IMG/VR virus record: IMGVR_UViG_3300011258_000814
Location: 1-21,765 of that record
Direction: 5' to 3' (one strand)
DNA: 21,765 bases
Source: a virus
Under the pieces are notes generated by a model, which was not told where the DNA came from, did not search any database, and saw nothing but the letters and a program-made list of their open reading frames with translations. The position numbers were made by a program, and so were the translations under genes. This document shows positions 13,049 to 21,571 of this stretch, piece by piece. Position 1 is the first letter of the stretch, and every line of letters starts with the position of its first letter.

Positions 13049-13963
13049 ATGTCTTTATCTACATCCGCTTCTTTCAATCCGATCCTTTCGGAAGCTCTCA
13101 ATAAGATTGGAGAAAACAAGTTCGTTGGAACTCAAATTCTCCCAATCCGAATTGCACCCACCAAAAATGGTGACTACCCTGTATTTGGTGATGATCAATT
13201 CGACATCAATGCATCCAAGGTTCGTGCTGCAGGTTCTTCGTTCGCTCGTCGTGATTTCGATTACGATAAGCAGAGTTACTCTTGCCAACAGTACGCACTA
13301 GAAGGTGTGCTTCCTGATGAAGATGCTTCGCTTGCGGGCGACAACGGCATCAGCGATGCTGCTGGTTCTATTGCTCAGAAGTTACAACGTGACATTATGA
13401 TTGGTCATGAGCTTCGCGTTTCGAGCCTCATGACTAATGCAGGCTTCAATGGAACTGCCGCTTCTGCTGCCATGAGCGCAGCAGGTGCGACTCCTATCGT
13501 CGACATTCAAAATGCTGTTGAGCGACTCAACGCAAATGGTTTCTACGATGGTCTTAGCCTAATGATGGAAGTTAGCCTCTTCAATGAGATGCTCAACACT
13601 CCTGACGTTCGCGGAATCTTCAATGGCAATGGTCAGTACACCAATCGCCAAGTTCTTCGTGATGCATTCGGTGTTGAAAACATCATCATCCTCCCAACTC
13701 GTTACAACAGTGCTGCCAAGGGTAAAGCTGCTTCTCGCAGTAAGATCTGGGCTGATACTGAATACTTCGTCGGTCAAGTCGCAGGTGGTGACTTCTCCAA
13801 CGGTGGATTCGGTCGCACACTCGCTTACTCTGCTGACGGTGGTGCATTCACTGCTGAAACATACCGCGATGAGCCTATCAAGAGTGATGTTCTACGAGTA
13901 TTCAATAGCGTTGATGAAGTTATCGTCAACACTAACGCTGCCGAGAAAATCACTGGAGCATAA
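13049..13963 (+). CDS. major capsid protein
   Basis: 304 residues, consistent in size and pattern with a HK97-fold capsid protein of the lambda gpE group. The N-terminal arm (1-40) leads to 'APTKNGDYPVFGDDQFDINASKVRAAGSSFARRDFDYDKQSYSCQQYALEGVLPDEDA' (P-domain and E-loop region). The A-domain contains 'NGFYDGLSLMMEVSLFNEMLNTPDVRGIF' and 'VLRDAFGVENIIILPTRYNS', and there is a closing beta segment 'EPIKSDVLRVFNSVDEVIVN'. Its place after the decoration gene fits. A strong terminator just downstream suggests extra control of its dosage. Confidence 0.9.
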   Translation: MSLSTSASFNPILSEALNKIGENKFVGTQILPIRIAPTKNGDYPVFGDDQFDINASKVRAAGSSFARRDFDYDKQSYSCQQYALEGVLPDEDASLAGDNGISDAAGSIAQKLQRDIMIGHELRVSSLMTNAGFNGTAASAAMSAAGATPIVDIQNAVERLNANGFYDGLSLMMEVSLFNEMLNTPDVRGIFNGNGQYTNRQVLRDAFGVENIIILPTRYNSAAKGKAASRSKIWADTEYFVGQVAGGDFSNGGFGRTLAYSADGGAFTAETYRDEPIKSDVLRVFNSVDEVIVNTNAAEKITGA

Positions 13964-13984
13964 TTTCCCCAAACTCCCATTTCT

Positions 13985-14019
13985 GAAGCCTCACCTTAAT
14001 TGGTGGGGCTTCTTTGTTT
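13985..14019 (+). terminator. intrinsic terminator after the capsid gene
   Basis: An 11-bp stem GAAGCCTCACC (13985-13995)/GGTGGGGCTTC (14002-14012) with one T:G pair and loop TTAATT is followed by TTTGTTT. It is placed inside the late operon, so it must be partly read through or counteracted for tail expression. Confidence 0.88.
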
Positions 14020-14037
14020 ACAAGGCACTATAAGTAA

Positions 14038-14379
14038 ATGAGCTTAACAAATCTTATAAGCGAAAATCTAAATTTCGCAATATCCCAACTTCAAGTTTCC
14101 TTAACTCAAGTAACTGCATCTGGTTCAGCGCATCCAACTAATACTCAAACCTATTTGGCAAGCAGGCAAGATGTAGAGGAATCCTTTGAAATTTACGAGG
14201 ATGGTAGAGAGGTCACAATAGATACAAAGTTTTATATTAACAAAAGCTCCTATTCACCACTGCCCACTAAAGGCATGCTGCTTTCGGATGGAACTACTAC
14301 ATACAAGGTTATGGGTCATTTCGATGACTCAGTAAGCGTAACTCGCAGGCTTGATTGCAATGCACAAAATCAACGATAA
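14038..14379 (+). CDS. head-tail joining protein candidate
   Basis: 113 residues. Its place right after the capsid gene and its size are those of lambda FII-like or other head-completion proteins. The first 40 residues are helical with Thr/Ser; the rest is beta-rich ('QDVEESFEIYEDGREVTIDTKFYINKSSYSPLPTKGMLLSDGTTTYKVMGHFDDSVSVTRRLDC'), a pattern also seen in small adaptor proteins that form a ring under the portal. The assignment rests mainly on order. It ends 2 nt before the next gene. Confidence 0.6.
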   Translation: MSLTNLISENLNFAISQLQVSLTQVTASGSAHPTNTQTYLASRQDVEESFEIYEDGREVTIDTKFYINKSSYSPLPTKGMLLSDGTTTYKVMGHFDDSVSVTRRLDCNAQNQR

Positions 14380-14381
14380 AA

Positions 14382-14852
14382 ATGGCATATTTAGACTTTG
14401 AAACAAACTTTGAAGACGCTGCAAAGATCTTCCTAGAGACTGCAACAGGACTTCCTGCTTCCAGTTTTTTCGCTTCATTAGATCAAGATGTTTTCGTTTC
14501 CCCTCGACTATCCATACGAGCAGAAGTCGGTGGAGCGGATGATCCTCCCACTTTATCCGCAGGGGGTTCACTGGAATACAGTCAGTATAACTTGACGCTA
14601 TCCATATCAATCGTCTCAGACGCTGCCATCGACGGGACTCAGACAGATCACAGATCCTATCGCGAGCAGGTACGAGGGGCGATGCTTTTAAATGCAGACA
14701 ATTGGACTACCCTTGATGGAGGGGGCTCATACATTCTCCCTTATTACGAGGTAAAGTATATGCGACCATCAGGAACTGACTTTGAGGTAGATGGCGATAT
14801 AGCAGTCTCGACTCTAACTTACGACATCAAGTTCACCATCAATTCGGATTAG
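14382..14852 (+). CDS. tail terminator or tail-completion candidate
   Basis: 156 residues from the ATG at 14382. An in-frame ATG at 14355 would overlap the upstream gene by 25 nt and is less likely. The layout, with an N-terminal helix pair 'NFEDAAKIFLETATGLPA' followed by beta strands with 'SPRLSIRAEVGGADDPPTLSAGGSLEYSQYNLTLSISIVSD' and a late 'YDIKFTINSD', fits gpU/Z-type proteins that cap the tail tube. The position between the joining protein and the tube candidate supports this, but no family signature is certain. Confidence 0.55.
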   Translation: MAYLDFETNFEDAAKIFLETATGLPASSFFASLDQDVFVSPRLSIRAEVGGADDPPTLSAGGSLEYSQYNLTLSISIVSDAAIDGTQTDHRSYREQVRGAMLLNADNWTTLDGGGSYILPYYEVKYMRPSGTDFEVDGDIAVSTLTYDIKFTINSD

Positions 14853-14859
14853 CTCTAAA

Positions 14860-14888
14860 TTGACAGTAAAAGTATTTTTGAACCTTTA
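14860..14888 (+). promoter_or_regulatory. possible promoter before the tail-tube gene
   Basis: The 63-bp gap before the tube candidate is unusually long and A/T-rich for this block. It holds TTGACA (14860-14865), a perfect sigma70 -35 but without a good -10, and TATTTTTG (14873-14880), a perfect TAnnTTTG box. Neither reading has both elements in ideal register. Confidence 0.35.
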
Positions 14889-14915
14889 ACACTAAATTTT
14901 TAATTATTTAATACC

Positions 14916-15254
14916 ATGGCTATTACATCAGATGGAGATCAACTCTTTGGCATAACTACTGCAACTTTCGGAGCTAGCAGCTTAATCGTTGAAAGCTTTT
15001 CAAGAACTGGCGGTTCTAATCGCGTCGACCTAGACAACGGAGACGGGGAGCCTCTCGGAGCTACAGTTGTTCCTGGTCGCATCGAGGTATCGCTCACTGT
15101 TCAAGTGGGTGCTGCTTTATCTAGCGACATGGTAGCAGGTGGAGAACTCACCTATGGTAATGATACTATCATTATCACTGAAGCTGCACTTGCTGAGAAT
15201 CAAGCAGACTACCAGCGTTATAACGTCTCTGGTTATATCAAAACGAACGCTTAA
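14916..15254 (+). CDS. tail tube protein candidate
   Basis: 112 residues, all-beta. The segment 'VDLDNGDGEPLGATVVPGRIEVSLTVQVGAAL' recalls the 'DANGEPVGVT...' signature of small tail-tube-like proteins, and 'AENQADYQRYNVSGYIKTN' reads like the closing strands of the tube fold. Placement before the chaperone and tape-measure genes matches lambda gpV, although gpV is about twice as long because of an extra Ig-like domain. A long A/T-rich leader suggests independent, strong expression. A neck protein is the main alternative. Confidence 0.6.
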   Translation: MAITSDGDQLFGITTATFGASSLIVESFSRTGGSNRVDLDNGDGEPLGATVVPGRIEVSLTVQVGAALSSDMVAGGELTYGNDTIIITEAALAENQADYQRYNVSGYIKTNA

Positions 15255-15266
15255 ATTGTGGTTTCA

Positions 15267-15884
15267 ATGGCGGTCAACTTTGAACAGGCTGCCTCAAAAC
15301 GACTAAAGGAGGCTGCTAGTTTAGAAAAAAGATTAAGACTAGAGTCTTTCCTGAAGATACCATGTAGTGTATCGTGTTTTAGTTTAAGGCAACCCACTGT
15401 TCGCGACATACTCAAATTAGAGTATGCTGAGAATAAATTGGTTGCAGGTGGCGACCCTGAATTAGATGACTATTTGCATTTAGTTATAATGTTGTCAGAT
15501 GATGTTGGATCAAAGTTTATAAAAAACGCTGCTAAGGTTATAAAAATGTCCCCTCACGTTCGAGAGGAAATAAGCTGTTTTTTTAACATTTGCTTCAACG
15601 ATATGCCTTCACTTGGCGAATCGAACGATGATTCATCTAACATCGACAGCTCAGTATGGCTCTGTAGTGTAATAGACAGCTTAGGTGAGTCTTACGGATG
15701 GTCTTTAGAGGATATACTAAACACTGAACTTTCTACATGCCTTCAGCTTATGCAAAGGATCTTAAAAAGAAACCTCGGCGACAAGTACGCTATAAGAAAT
15801 GGCATCACTCAACAGGTTAAGGCTGACATCCTGAATGAACTTAACGATTTAAATAAAAATGGCGATACAATCATTACTTGCTAA
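15267..15884 (+). CDS. tail assembly chaperone candidate
   Basis: 205 residues from the ATG at 15267; a GTG at 15258 in frame would add three. The segment 'LRQPTVRDILKLEYAENKLVAGGDPELDDYLHLVIMLSDD' looks like the tail-chaperone opening in which a 'RxPTVRDILxxE' motif begins the globular domain. The remainder is helical. It sits directly before the tape-measure gene and overlaps it by 26 nt, the place of lambda gpG. No second frame (the gpGT extension) is present: the T-TTA-AAT heptamer near the end would lead straight to a stop. Confidence 0.65.
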   Translation: MAVNFEQAASKRLKEAASLEKRLRLESFLKIPCSVSCFSLRQPTVRDILKLEYAENKLVAGGDPELDDYLHLVIMLSDDVGSKFIKNAAKVIKMSPHVREEISCFFNICFNDMPSLGESNDDSSNIDSSVWLCSVIDSLGESYGWSLEDILNTELSTCLQLMQRILKRNLGDKYAIRNGITQQVKADILNELNDLNKNGDTIITC

Positions 15885-17577
15885 AATTGGTGTTGATACA
15901 AAAGCTTTCAATAGCGGTCTGAAGGGTGCAGAAAAACGTGTCGGCATGTTTCGTGGTGCCATAACGAAACTAGGTGCTGCAATTGCGGGTATAGGATTCA
16001 TTGCAATGGCTCGCAATGCCATTAACACAGGCTCACGCATAAGTGACCTTTCAGAGCAACTGCGGATCAATGCAGAGGCATTACAGACCCTAAACGCAAT
16101 AGCGATCAAAGCAGGTGTAGAGCAAAAGACACTAGAAAGAGCTATTCGCAATGTTAGCATTAGAACTCAAGAGGCTGTTGATGGGAATAAGACCTATTTG
16201 GAAGCATTTGAACGTCTAGGAATTAGTATTAAAAACTTCACTAACTTGCCTACGGAAAAAAAGCTAGAGGCTATTGCTCAGTCTTATAGTCGAGCAGGAA
16301 AAAGTCAGGAAGCTTTTGCCGACATCGCCAATATACTTGGTCAAAAAGCAGGTCCTGAAATGCTAGAAGTTCTACGCAGAATCAATGATGAAGGTTTAGA
16401 TAACCTGATTCAAGGTGCTAAGGATACAGGTCAAGTCATGGAGAATGACGTAATTAAAACAATGGATGATGCTGCTGACGTTCTTGGCAGGCTCGGAAAT
16501 GCCCTAACAGTTGCTTCAGCAAATATATTGAGTAATTTCGCTCCCTCGATAATTAAACTAACTGATTTCGTTACAAATAACTCAAAACAAGTTTTAATTT
16601 GGACTAGAAGGTTAGCTTCCTTTGTTATTGGTATCAAAGCTGCGGCGGTGGTTCTCCCACTATTAACTGGTGCAGTTAAGGCTTACACTATTGGAGCTAG
16701 AGGTGCAGCACTTATCACTTCAGTTTTAAGTGTAGCTTTGACTACTTTAAAATTAAAAATTCAAATGCTTCTAGGTGCAACTGGCATTGGACTTCTTTTT
16801 GTTGGCGTTACTGAGGTGGCAAGTCGAATGATAATATGGAAGGATAAAACTGAAGATTTAAATACCACTTTGGATGATGCTAGTGAATCAACTTATGATG
16901 CTGCTGCGGAAATAGAAAATATGAATGCTCAACTTGAAGCTGCCTTATCTGGAGCAGATAGTTTTAACGATTCGCTGAACAAACTAACTACGGCTGAAGA
17001 GGATGCTACTAAAGCATCTAAGGATCGTGCTGATGCACTTAAAGCTGAAGCAAAGGCTCAGGAGGAACTAACCAGAGAAGTCGAAGATCAATTTTTCAAA
17101 GAAAAGGAACTGCAATTATTACGACTAAAAGCTGCTGGTAAAAATAAAGAAGCTGAAGCACTGGAAAAACAAATAGCACTTACCAGAGAAGCAAATGAAC
17201 TGATGAAAAAGTTTAACATCACTAAAGAGGAGGCTATACAAATCACTAAAGCTCTTGAAGCTGAAAGGAATAAGGAGAATGAAACTACTGAAGAGGGAAC
17301 TAAAACTGAAGCTAAAGCTCAAGAGCAATCCAAATCATCCACATTAACTGGTCATGCTTTAAAGAAAGCTGCTAACGTAGCAGGAAAAGATAAAAATATC
17401 AGATTTGAAAAGATGGGCGATGGAACATTTCAACAATTCGTTAACGGCAAAAAAGGTGAAAAATTTACAGAGGCTCAACTTCAAAAGGGTCTAGGTAATC
17501 AAATCGATAAGGATGACACTGGAAGTCTCCTAGAAAAAATTAACAAAACGCTAGAAGGTAAGTTCGTATCACAATAA
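15859..17577 (+). CDS. tail tape measure protein
   Basis: 572 residues, short for the family and therefore suggestive of a fairly short tail. The N-terminus 'IGVDTKAFNSGLKGAEKRVGMFRGAITKLGAAIAGIGFIAMARNAINTGSRISDLSEQLRINAEALQTL' is characteristic of tape measures. Hydrophobic segments at about 36-52, 250-275 and 290-316 may be membrane-penetrating parts used at DNA entry. A long Lys/Glu/Ala-rich coiled coil covers about 360-480. The last 80 residues are Lys- and Gly-rich. It begins inside the chaperone gene, which is usual. Confidence 0.88.
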   Translation: MAIQSLLAKIGVDTKAFNSGLKGAEKRVGMFRGAITKLGAAIAGIGFIAMARNAINTGSRISDLSEQLRINAEALQTLNAIAIKAGVEQKTLERAIRNVSIRTQEAVDGNKTYLEAFERLGISIKNFTNLPTEKKLEAIAQSYSRAGKSQEAFADIANILGQKAGPEMLEVLRRINDEGLDNLIQGAKDTGQVMENDVIKTMDDAADVLGRLGNALTVASANILSNFAPSIIKLTDFVTNNSKQVLIWTRRLASFVIGIKAAAVVLPLLTGAVKAYTIGARGAALITSVLSVALTTLKLKIQMLLGATGIGLLFVGVTEVASRMIIWKDKTEDLNTTLDDASESTYDAAAEIENMNAQLEAALSGADSFNDSLNKLTTAEEDATKASKDRADALKAEAKAQEELTREVEDQFFKEKELQLLRLKAAGKNKEAEALEKQIALTREANELMKKFNITKEEAIQITKALEAERNKENETTEEGTKTEAKAQEQSKSSTLTGHALKKAANVAGKDKNIRFEKMGDGTFQQFVNGKKGEKFTEAQLQKGLGNQIDKDDTGSLLEKINKTLEGKFVSQ

Positions 17578-17580
17578 ATT

Positions 17581-18342
17581 ATGGCTAGAACAGATGACAT
17601 GCCTTCAAACTCCCCCTTGACGGGGCGAGTAACTTTAGACTCAGAAGCTAACTTCTTCATTAAGGACGTAAACTTTCCTGAGTCTTATGTCGTCGTCGAG
17701 AAGTATGTTCAGAATAAAGATGCCTACACTCCTCAAGCAATAGGAACGGCACATCCTACTCGCACTACCTACTTTCTTTATGAAGAGTCTGTCAGCGACA
17801 TCGGTAACGGACTATTCGAGATCGATTCTAAATACGCTGTCGTCCCTCCTACATCTTACTCCTTTGAAGTCATTCAACTTCCCTACGTCAAGTTCTGGGG
17901 TCTAGCTGTCATAGGCGGAGGAGGGATATCTATCGGGACTTCTTATCTTTACTCGTTTTTAAATGTTCAATCTACTGCTGATTTGCATAATTTCTCAACA
18001 GAAGGTTTTGTCGATACGAAAGAAAAGTCGGGGACTATTAACGCAGCTTGTCGTGTAAAAACTGTTTTCACGTCAATAACTTTAGCGAATAGAAAAGACG
18101 GATTAATAGATCTTAAATTCCCAGTTTCTACGTCTCCTCAATCAGTCGGGGACGGAGATTACAACTGCGGATATTTCGGTAACACTGCTAACCCAGTTCA
18201 AAACGTATCCATTGACAATGAGCAGACATTCGCATTCACGGCAGCAGCTCCTTCTCCTAAAGTTCAAATCTCTAGCTCGGTATACGCAGGGAATATCTTC
18301 ATGCAAAAAACCTATGAAATTATAGGAACTGTAAAAGTTTAA
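17581..18342 (+). CDS. tail-associated protein, function unknown
   Basis: 253 residues, beta-rich, no family recognised. It starts 4 nt after the tape-measure stop, where distal tail or baseplate hub proteins are usually encoded. Notable segments are 'NFPESYVVVEKYVQNKDAYTPQAIGTAHPTRTTYFLYEES' and 'LPYVKFWGLAVIGGGGISIGTSYLYSF', the latter a Gly-rich hydrophobic stretch. Codon choice shifts here towards more C-ending codons and GTC/CGT runs than in the tape measure, which may mark a module boundary. Confidence 0.6.
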   Translation: MARTDDMPSNSPLTGRVTLDSEANFFIKDVNFPESYVVVEKYVQNKDAYTPQAIGTAHPTRTTYFLYEESVSDIGNGLFEIDSKYAVVPPTSYSFEVIQLPYVKFWGLAVIGGGGISIGTSYLYSFLNVQSTADLHNFSTEGFVDTKEKSGTINAACRVKTVFTSITLANRKDGLIDLKFPVSTSPQSVGDGDYNCGYFGNTANPVQNVSIDNEQTFAFTAAAPSPKVQISSSVYAGNIFMQKTYEIIGTVKV

Positions 18343-18343
18343 T

Positions 18344-18928
18344 ATGATCAAGAGACTGACAAAGGGAGAGAGCCCCTCACTCGTAGACACTGACAAGGCT
18401 AACGAATTGATCGATACGATTAACGCGATTACTAATTCTAAGGGTGCGGCAGGGATACAAGTTAGAGCGGATCAGTCTGGCGCTCTAACAATCTTTCCTA
18501 GCGGTGCTAGCGGAGTATCTCCTACTTATCATCCTTTTCAAATTATTGGTATTACAGAATCTGATATATCTATAAATGCAGGAACTATTAATAACGAGCT
18601 AGTAGTTCCAGTAGGAGGAGTTAGTCATAGCGCAGTAGCTTCATTGCAGTATCTAGTTATTGATGTTAATGCTTCATCGACTGGAATTAACTCTGCCGAG
18701 TTTAAAGTTCTAGGGTCTCCTCCAGACTCTTACGAGTTTAAAGAAAATGCAATCCCTCCTAGAATTGAAATATTAATCGCAGTAATTAAGAATTTAGAAT
18801 GGGAGCAGGTAGTATCTACTAATCTAAGTGCGAACATCGTTAAAGTTTACGAGAACCCTAAAGAATCTGTAGAGATAGGAGAATACGACTCAGACATCTT
18901 CTGGAGGTGGAACGTCACAAGTGCTTAA
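18344..18928 (+). CDS. tail-tip or fibre-assembly candidate, function unknown
   Basis: 194 residues. The opening 'MIKRLTKGESPSLVDTDKANELIDTINAITN' is helical and similar in style to short N-terminal adaptors found in tail-tip proteins: a proline-marked start, then a helix with 'ANELIDTINAI'. The rest is beta-strand-like. It is separated by 1 nt from the upstream gene and 3 nt from the large Ser/Thr-rich gene, so the three form a translational unit. No enzymatic motif is visible. Confidence 0.55.
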   Translation: MIKRLTKGESPSLVDTDKANELIDTINAITNSKGAAGIQVRADQSGALTIFPSGASGVSPTYHPFQIIGITESDISINAGTINNELVVPVGGVSHSAVASLQYLVIDVNASSTGINSAEFKVLGSPPDSYEFKENAIPPRIEILIAVIKNLEWEQVVSTNLSANIVKVYENPKESVEIGEYDSDIFWRWNVTSA

Positions 18929-18931
18929 AAA

Positions 18932-21511
18932 ATGGGATCTCGAAATGCTTTTATTTTTACAGATTCTTCCTCTGGCTATCTAAAACCTGCCAGCCTATAC
19001 GACGGGGAAAGCTTCACTGAATCAAGTTTTTATTCTAATTCCTCAACTTATGGAAATAGCTTTATTTCAAGTACTACAAGTCAAGCAGATCATACATATG
19101 AACAGGGAGCAGAGAATGGCGGCACAACTCTAGGAAGATCTTCTGTAAATTCAGGTTCTTTTCAAGATGAAGGCGTAACTTCAAGCTCCCAATTTTCTTA
19201 TGATATTAAAAGATCGAATAGCATCTCCTCAACTTCTAGTAGCTATATTGCCAATAGGTCAGTATTGCAGCTTACTGACAATACTGTTATAACAGAGAGT
19301 TTTACTGCAACTGCTGGAGATGGTCCAGTAGGTGATGAGACTATTACTTGGAGTTCTGAGTCTGGAGGCACTACTACGAGAGTAAATCTAAGAAATATTA
19401 CAAATTCTACTTCAAATTCTGCAGACACTGTTCGATCATTAAATGAGCTTTCATTTTCTCGCACTCGTGATGAAAATGTGAAAACTCAAAGTTACGAATA
19501 CCAAGAATCTTCGACGGATCTTGTAAAAAGTACTTACATTACTGAAGATGAAGGCGGAAATACTGGCTACGAAAACACGCAATATGCGACGTCTAGATAT
19601 ACAAGTAATAGAACTGTCATTACAAGTAGAATATACGGTTCTGGATCATCATTATCTAGAACTATAACTGCAGGAGCAACAGGGACTGAACTTACAGCAG
19701 AATATACTAGGGAGCGGACTAGTGAATACGGTGATTCCGTTGATATATCAGGCGGTTTCACACGATTTAATGAATATACTATTGAAAATGCTACAAGTAC
19801 TACAAATTCTAGTAATATAGCAACATCAGAGTATACTGGCAACACGGTAACATTTTCCTCTGAGACTAGTAATACATTCGCCGCATTTGTTACAGTAAAT
19901 TCAAAAATAGTAAATACAACTAGTGATATAACTAACTCAGTATATCAATCTACGACGCTAACTTCTAGTCAAAATCTAGGAAGTTTTTTTAATCAGCAGG
20001 TAACGCAGAGATATACTAGAATATCATCTGCTGATACTATAGAGCAAAGTAGCTATGGGCAAATCACGACTACTGCCCCTACTGATAGTTGGGATGATAC
20101 GAAATACGATTTCTTAACAGATAAAACAATTTTAGCTACTGGCGGCGTATACGGCTTTATCCCAAATTTAAAGCAATCTATAAGTGATAGTTTTACAATA
20201 TCTACAAAACTATCTGAAGCTGACAGTTCTTATGTCTTAGATGGAGAGTCATGGATTCCACTAAATGAGATACTTTCATCTACTAGAGGAACGGAGACGT
20301 CGCAACAAAGTATTACTTTATCTACAACAGTTACGCTAACTGAAACTATTGGGATAGATTATACTTTTACTGACAGAAATCTTTCCGATACTTACTCGTA
20401 TTATAAATCTGGAGGGCAAACTGGGACTAATTATCTTAAAAACGGATACCTAGGAGCTACAATTATTACTGCAGATCTTACGACTGGTTCAATTAATATT
20501 TACTGGGGTCAAAGTTCTAGTAGTTCTACAGAAGGAAGAGCTACAACGGATTCTACTTATGATAGAATAGACTCTCCTAGTATTCAAACCTCTGTTATTT
20601 ATACAAGTTCTACTACAGTAATGGGGAGCTATTTCGGATCGGAGGAAGTCTCAACTTACGTTAGATCTTCTATATCGAATATCTCTTCTACATCTTCATC
20701 ATATATCTCTACTAGAAACGGATCGAATATTACTTGGCAATCATTAGATAATCGAACACTATATGGTCAATTTGATCGCTTATCATTAAAAGCTATTCAA
20801 ATTTCTGCTGCATCATACGAAAGCATGAATTTCGCAAATGGAGAAAAACCTTTTTGCTCAGTAACAAACACAAATAGACAAAGTCGGAATAAAGCTACAC
20901 CTCCTGACATAGATTATAAAGAATTCTTCCTAACGACTACAGTTGATTCAGACTCAGTTACTAAATACTCTCAAAGTACTAGAACGGCTGATAGTTGGTT
21001 CATTCCTCAAGCTAGATCTTCGTCAATCAACGGAATGATCTATGTCCCGAAAGATGAAAATTTTGAAATAATTGATCATGGGACTAACACTATGTCCTTC
21101 TCTGGGAATAATCAAAATACTCAGATAGTACAAGTTACTTTTTCGAATGTCTCAAGTGGACTAACAAGGTCTACTATCTCAAAGTTTGTGAGATTCTTTA
21201 CAGTCGGCGGCGGTCTTCAAACTAAAGATCAGCCGAAATCCTTCTCGCAAACTGGTTTCCTTAGTTTTTCTCCTGAAATAATGGGTGGGGATAATGCTTA
21301 CAGTGATAATGGGACTGCATTTTTGTATAAAGATTGTACGGCGACTATTTTAGATATATCTGGAGGTTCTACTGTTTTTACAAATAAGGAAAGCGATAAT
21401 AATTTTACGTCTTCTACACTCCCGACAGGAATGGTCTATATTTCAGCTAAAGATCAACTATTTAGAGTAAGCGATAATTTTAAAAATAACTATATATTAA
21501 CACGTAGATGA
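18932..21511 (+). CDS. large Ser/Thr-rich tail fibre or adhesin-like protein
   Basis: 859 residues, strikingly rich in Ser and Thr, with many short beta-strand-like blocks of the type 'SRYTSNRTVITSRIYGS' and 'SEYTGNTVTFSSETSN'. The motif SSTSSSYI occurs twice, at about residues 99-106 and again near residue 590, each followed by an Asn/Arg-containing turn (ANRS, STRNG). Only about two cysteines are present, both in the C-terminal third. The last 230 residues have a more mixed composition ('NGEKPFCSVTNTNRQSRNKATPPDIDYKEFF ...') and may be the globular tip. Position after the tape-measure and tail-tip genes suggests a receptor-binding fibre or a virion surface protein. No chaperone or collagen repeats are seen. 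Confidence 0.65.
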   Translation: MGSRNAFIFTDSSSGYLKPASLYDGESFTESSFYSNSSTYGNSFISSTTSQADHTYEQGAENGGTTLGRSSVNSGSFQDEGVTSSSQFSYDIKRSNSISSTSSSYIANRSVLQLTDNTVITESFTATAGDGPVGDETITWSSESGGTTTRVNLRNITNSTSNSADTVRSLNELSFSRTRDENVKTQSYEYQESSTDLVKSTYITEDEGGNTGYENTQYATSRYTSNRTVITSRIYGSGSSLSRTITAGATGTELTAEYTRERTSEYGDSVDISGGFTRFNEYTIENATSTTNSSNIATSEYTGNTVTFSSETSNTFAAFVTVNSKIVNTTSDITNSVYQSTTLTSSQNLGSFFNQQVTQRYTRISSADTIEQSSYGQITTTAPTDSWDDTKYDFLTDKTILATGGVYGFIPNLKQSISDSFTISTKLSEADSSYVLDGESWIPLNEILSSTRGTETSQQSITLSTTVTLTETIGIDYTFTDRNLSDTYSYYKSGGQTGTNYLKNGYLGATIITADLTTGSINIYWGQSSSSSTEGRATTDSTYDRIDSPSIQTSVIYTSSTTVMGSYFGSEEVSTYVRSSISNISSTSSSYISTRNGSNITWQSLDNRTLYGQFDRLSLKAIQISAASYESMNFANGEKPFCSVTNTNRQSRNKATPPDIDYKEFFLTTTVDSDSVTKYSQSTRTADSWFIPQARSSSINGMIYVPKDENFEIIDHGTNTMSFSGNNQNTQIVQVTFSNVSSGLTRSTISKFVRFFTVGGGLQTKDQPKSFSQTGFLSFSPEIMGGDNAYSDNGTAFLYKDCTATILDISGGSTVFTNKESDNNFTSSTLPTGMVYISAKDQLFRVSDNFKNNYILTRR

Positions 21512-21571
21512 GAAGATGAATATGGGTATTGATGAATTGACATATTAAAAATATATATATAAAAAACTCTC

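Noticed and set aside
15846-15884. Slippery heptamer T-TTA-AAT at the end of the chaperone gene as a gpG/gpGT-like -1 frameshift
   Set aside because: After a -1 slip the next codon is TAA, and no extension frame exists, so only a slightly shortened protein would result.
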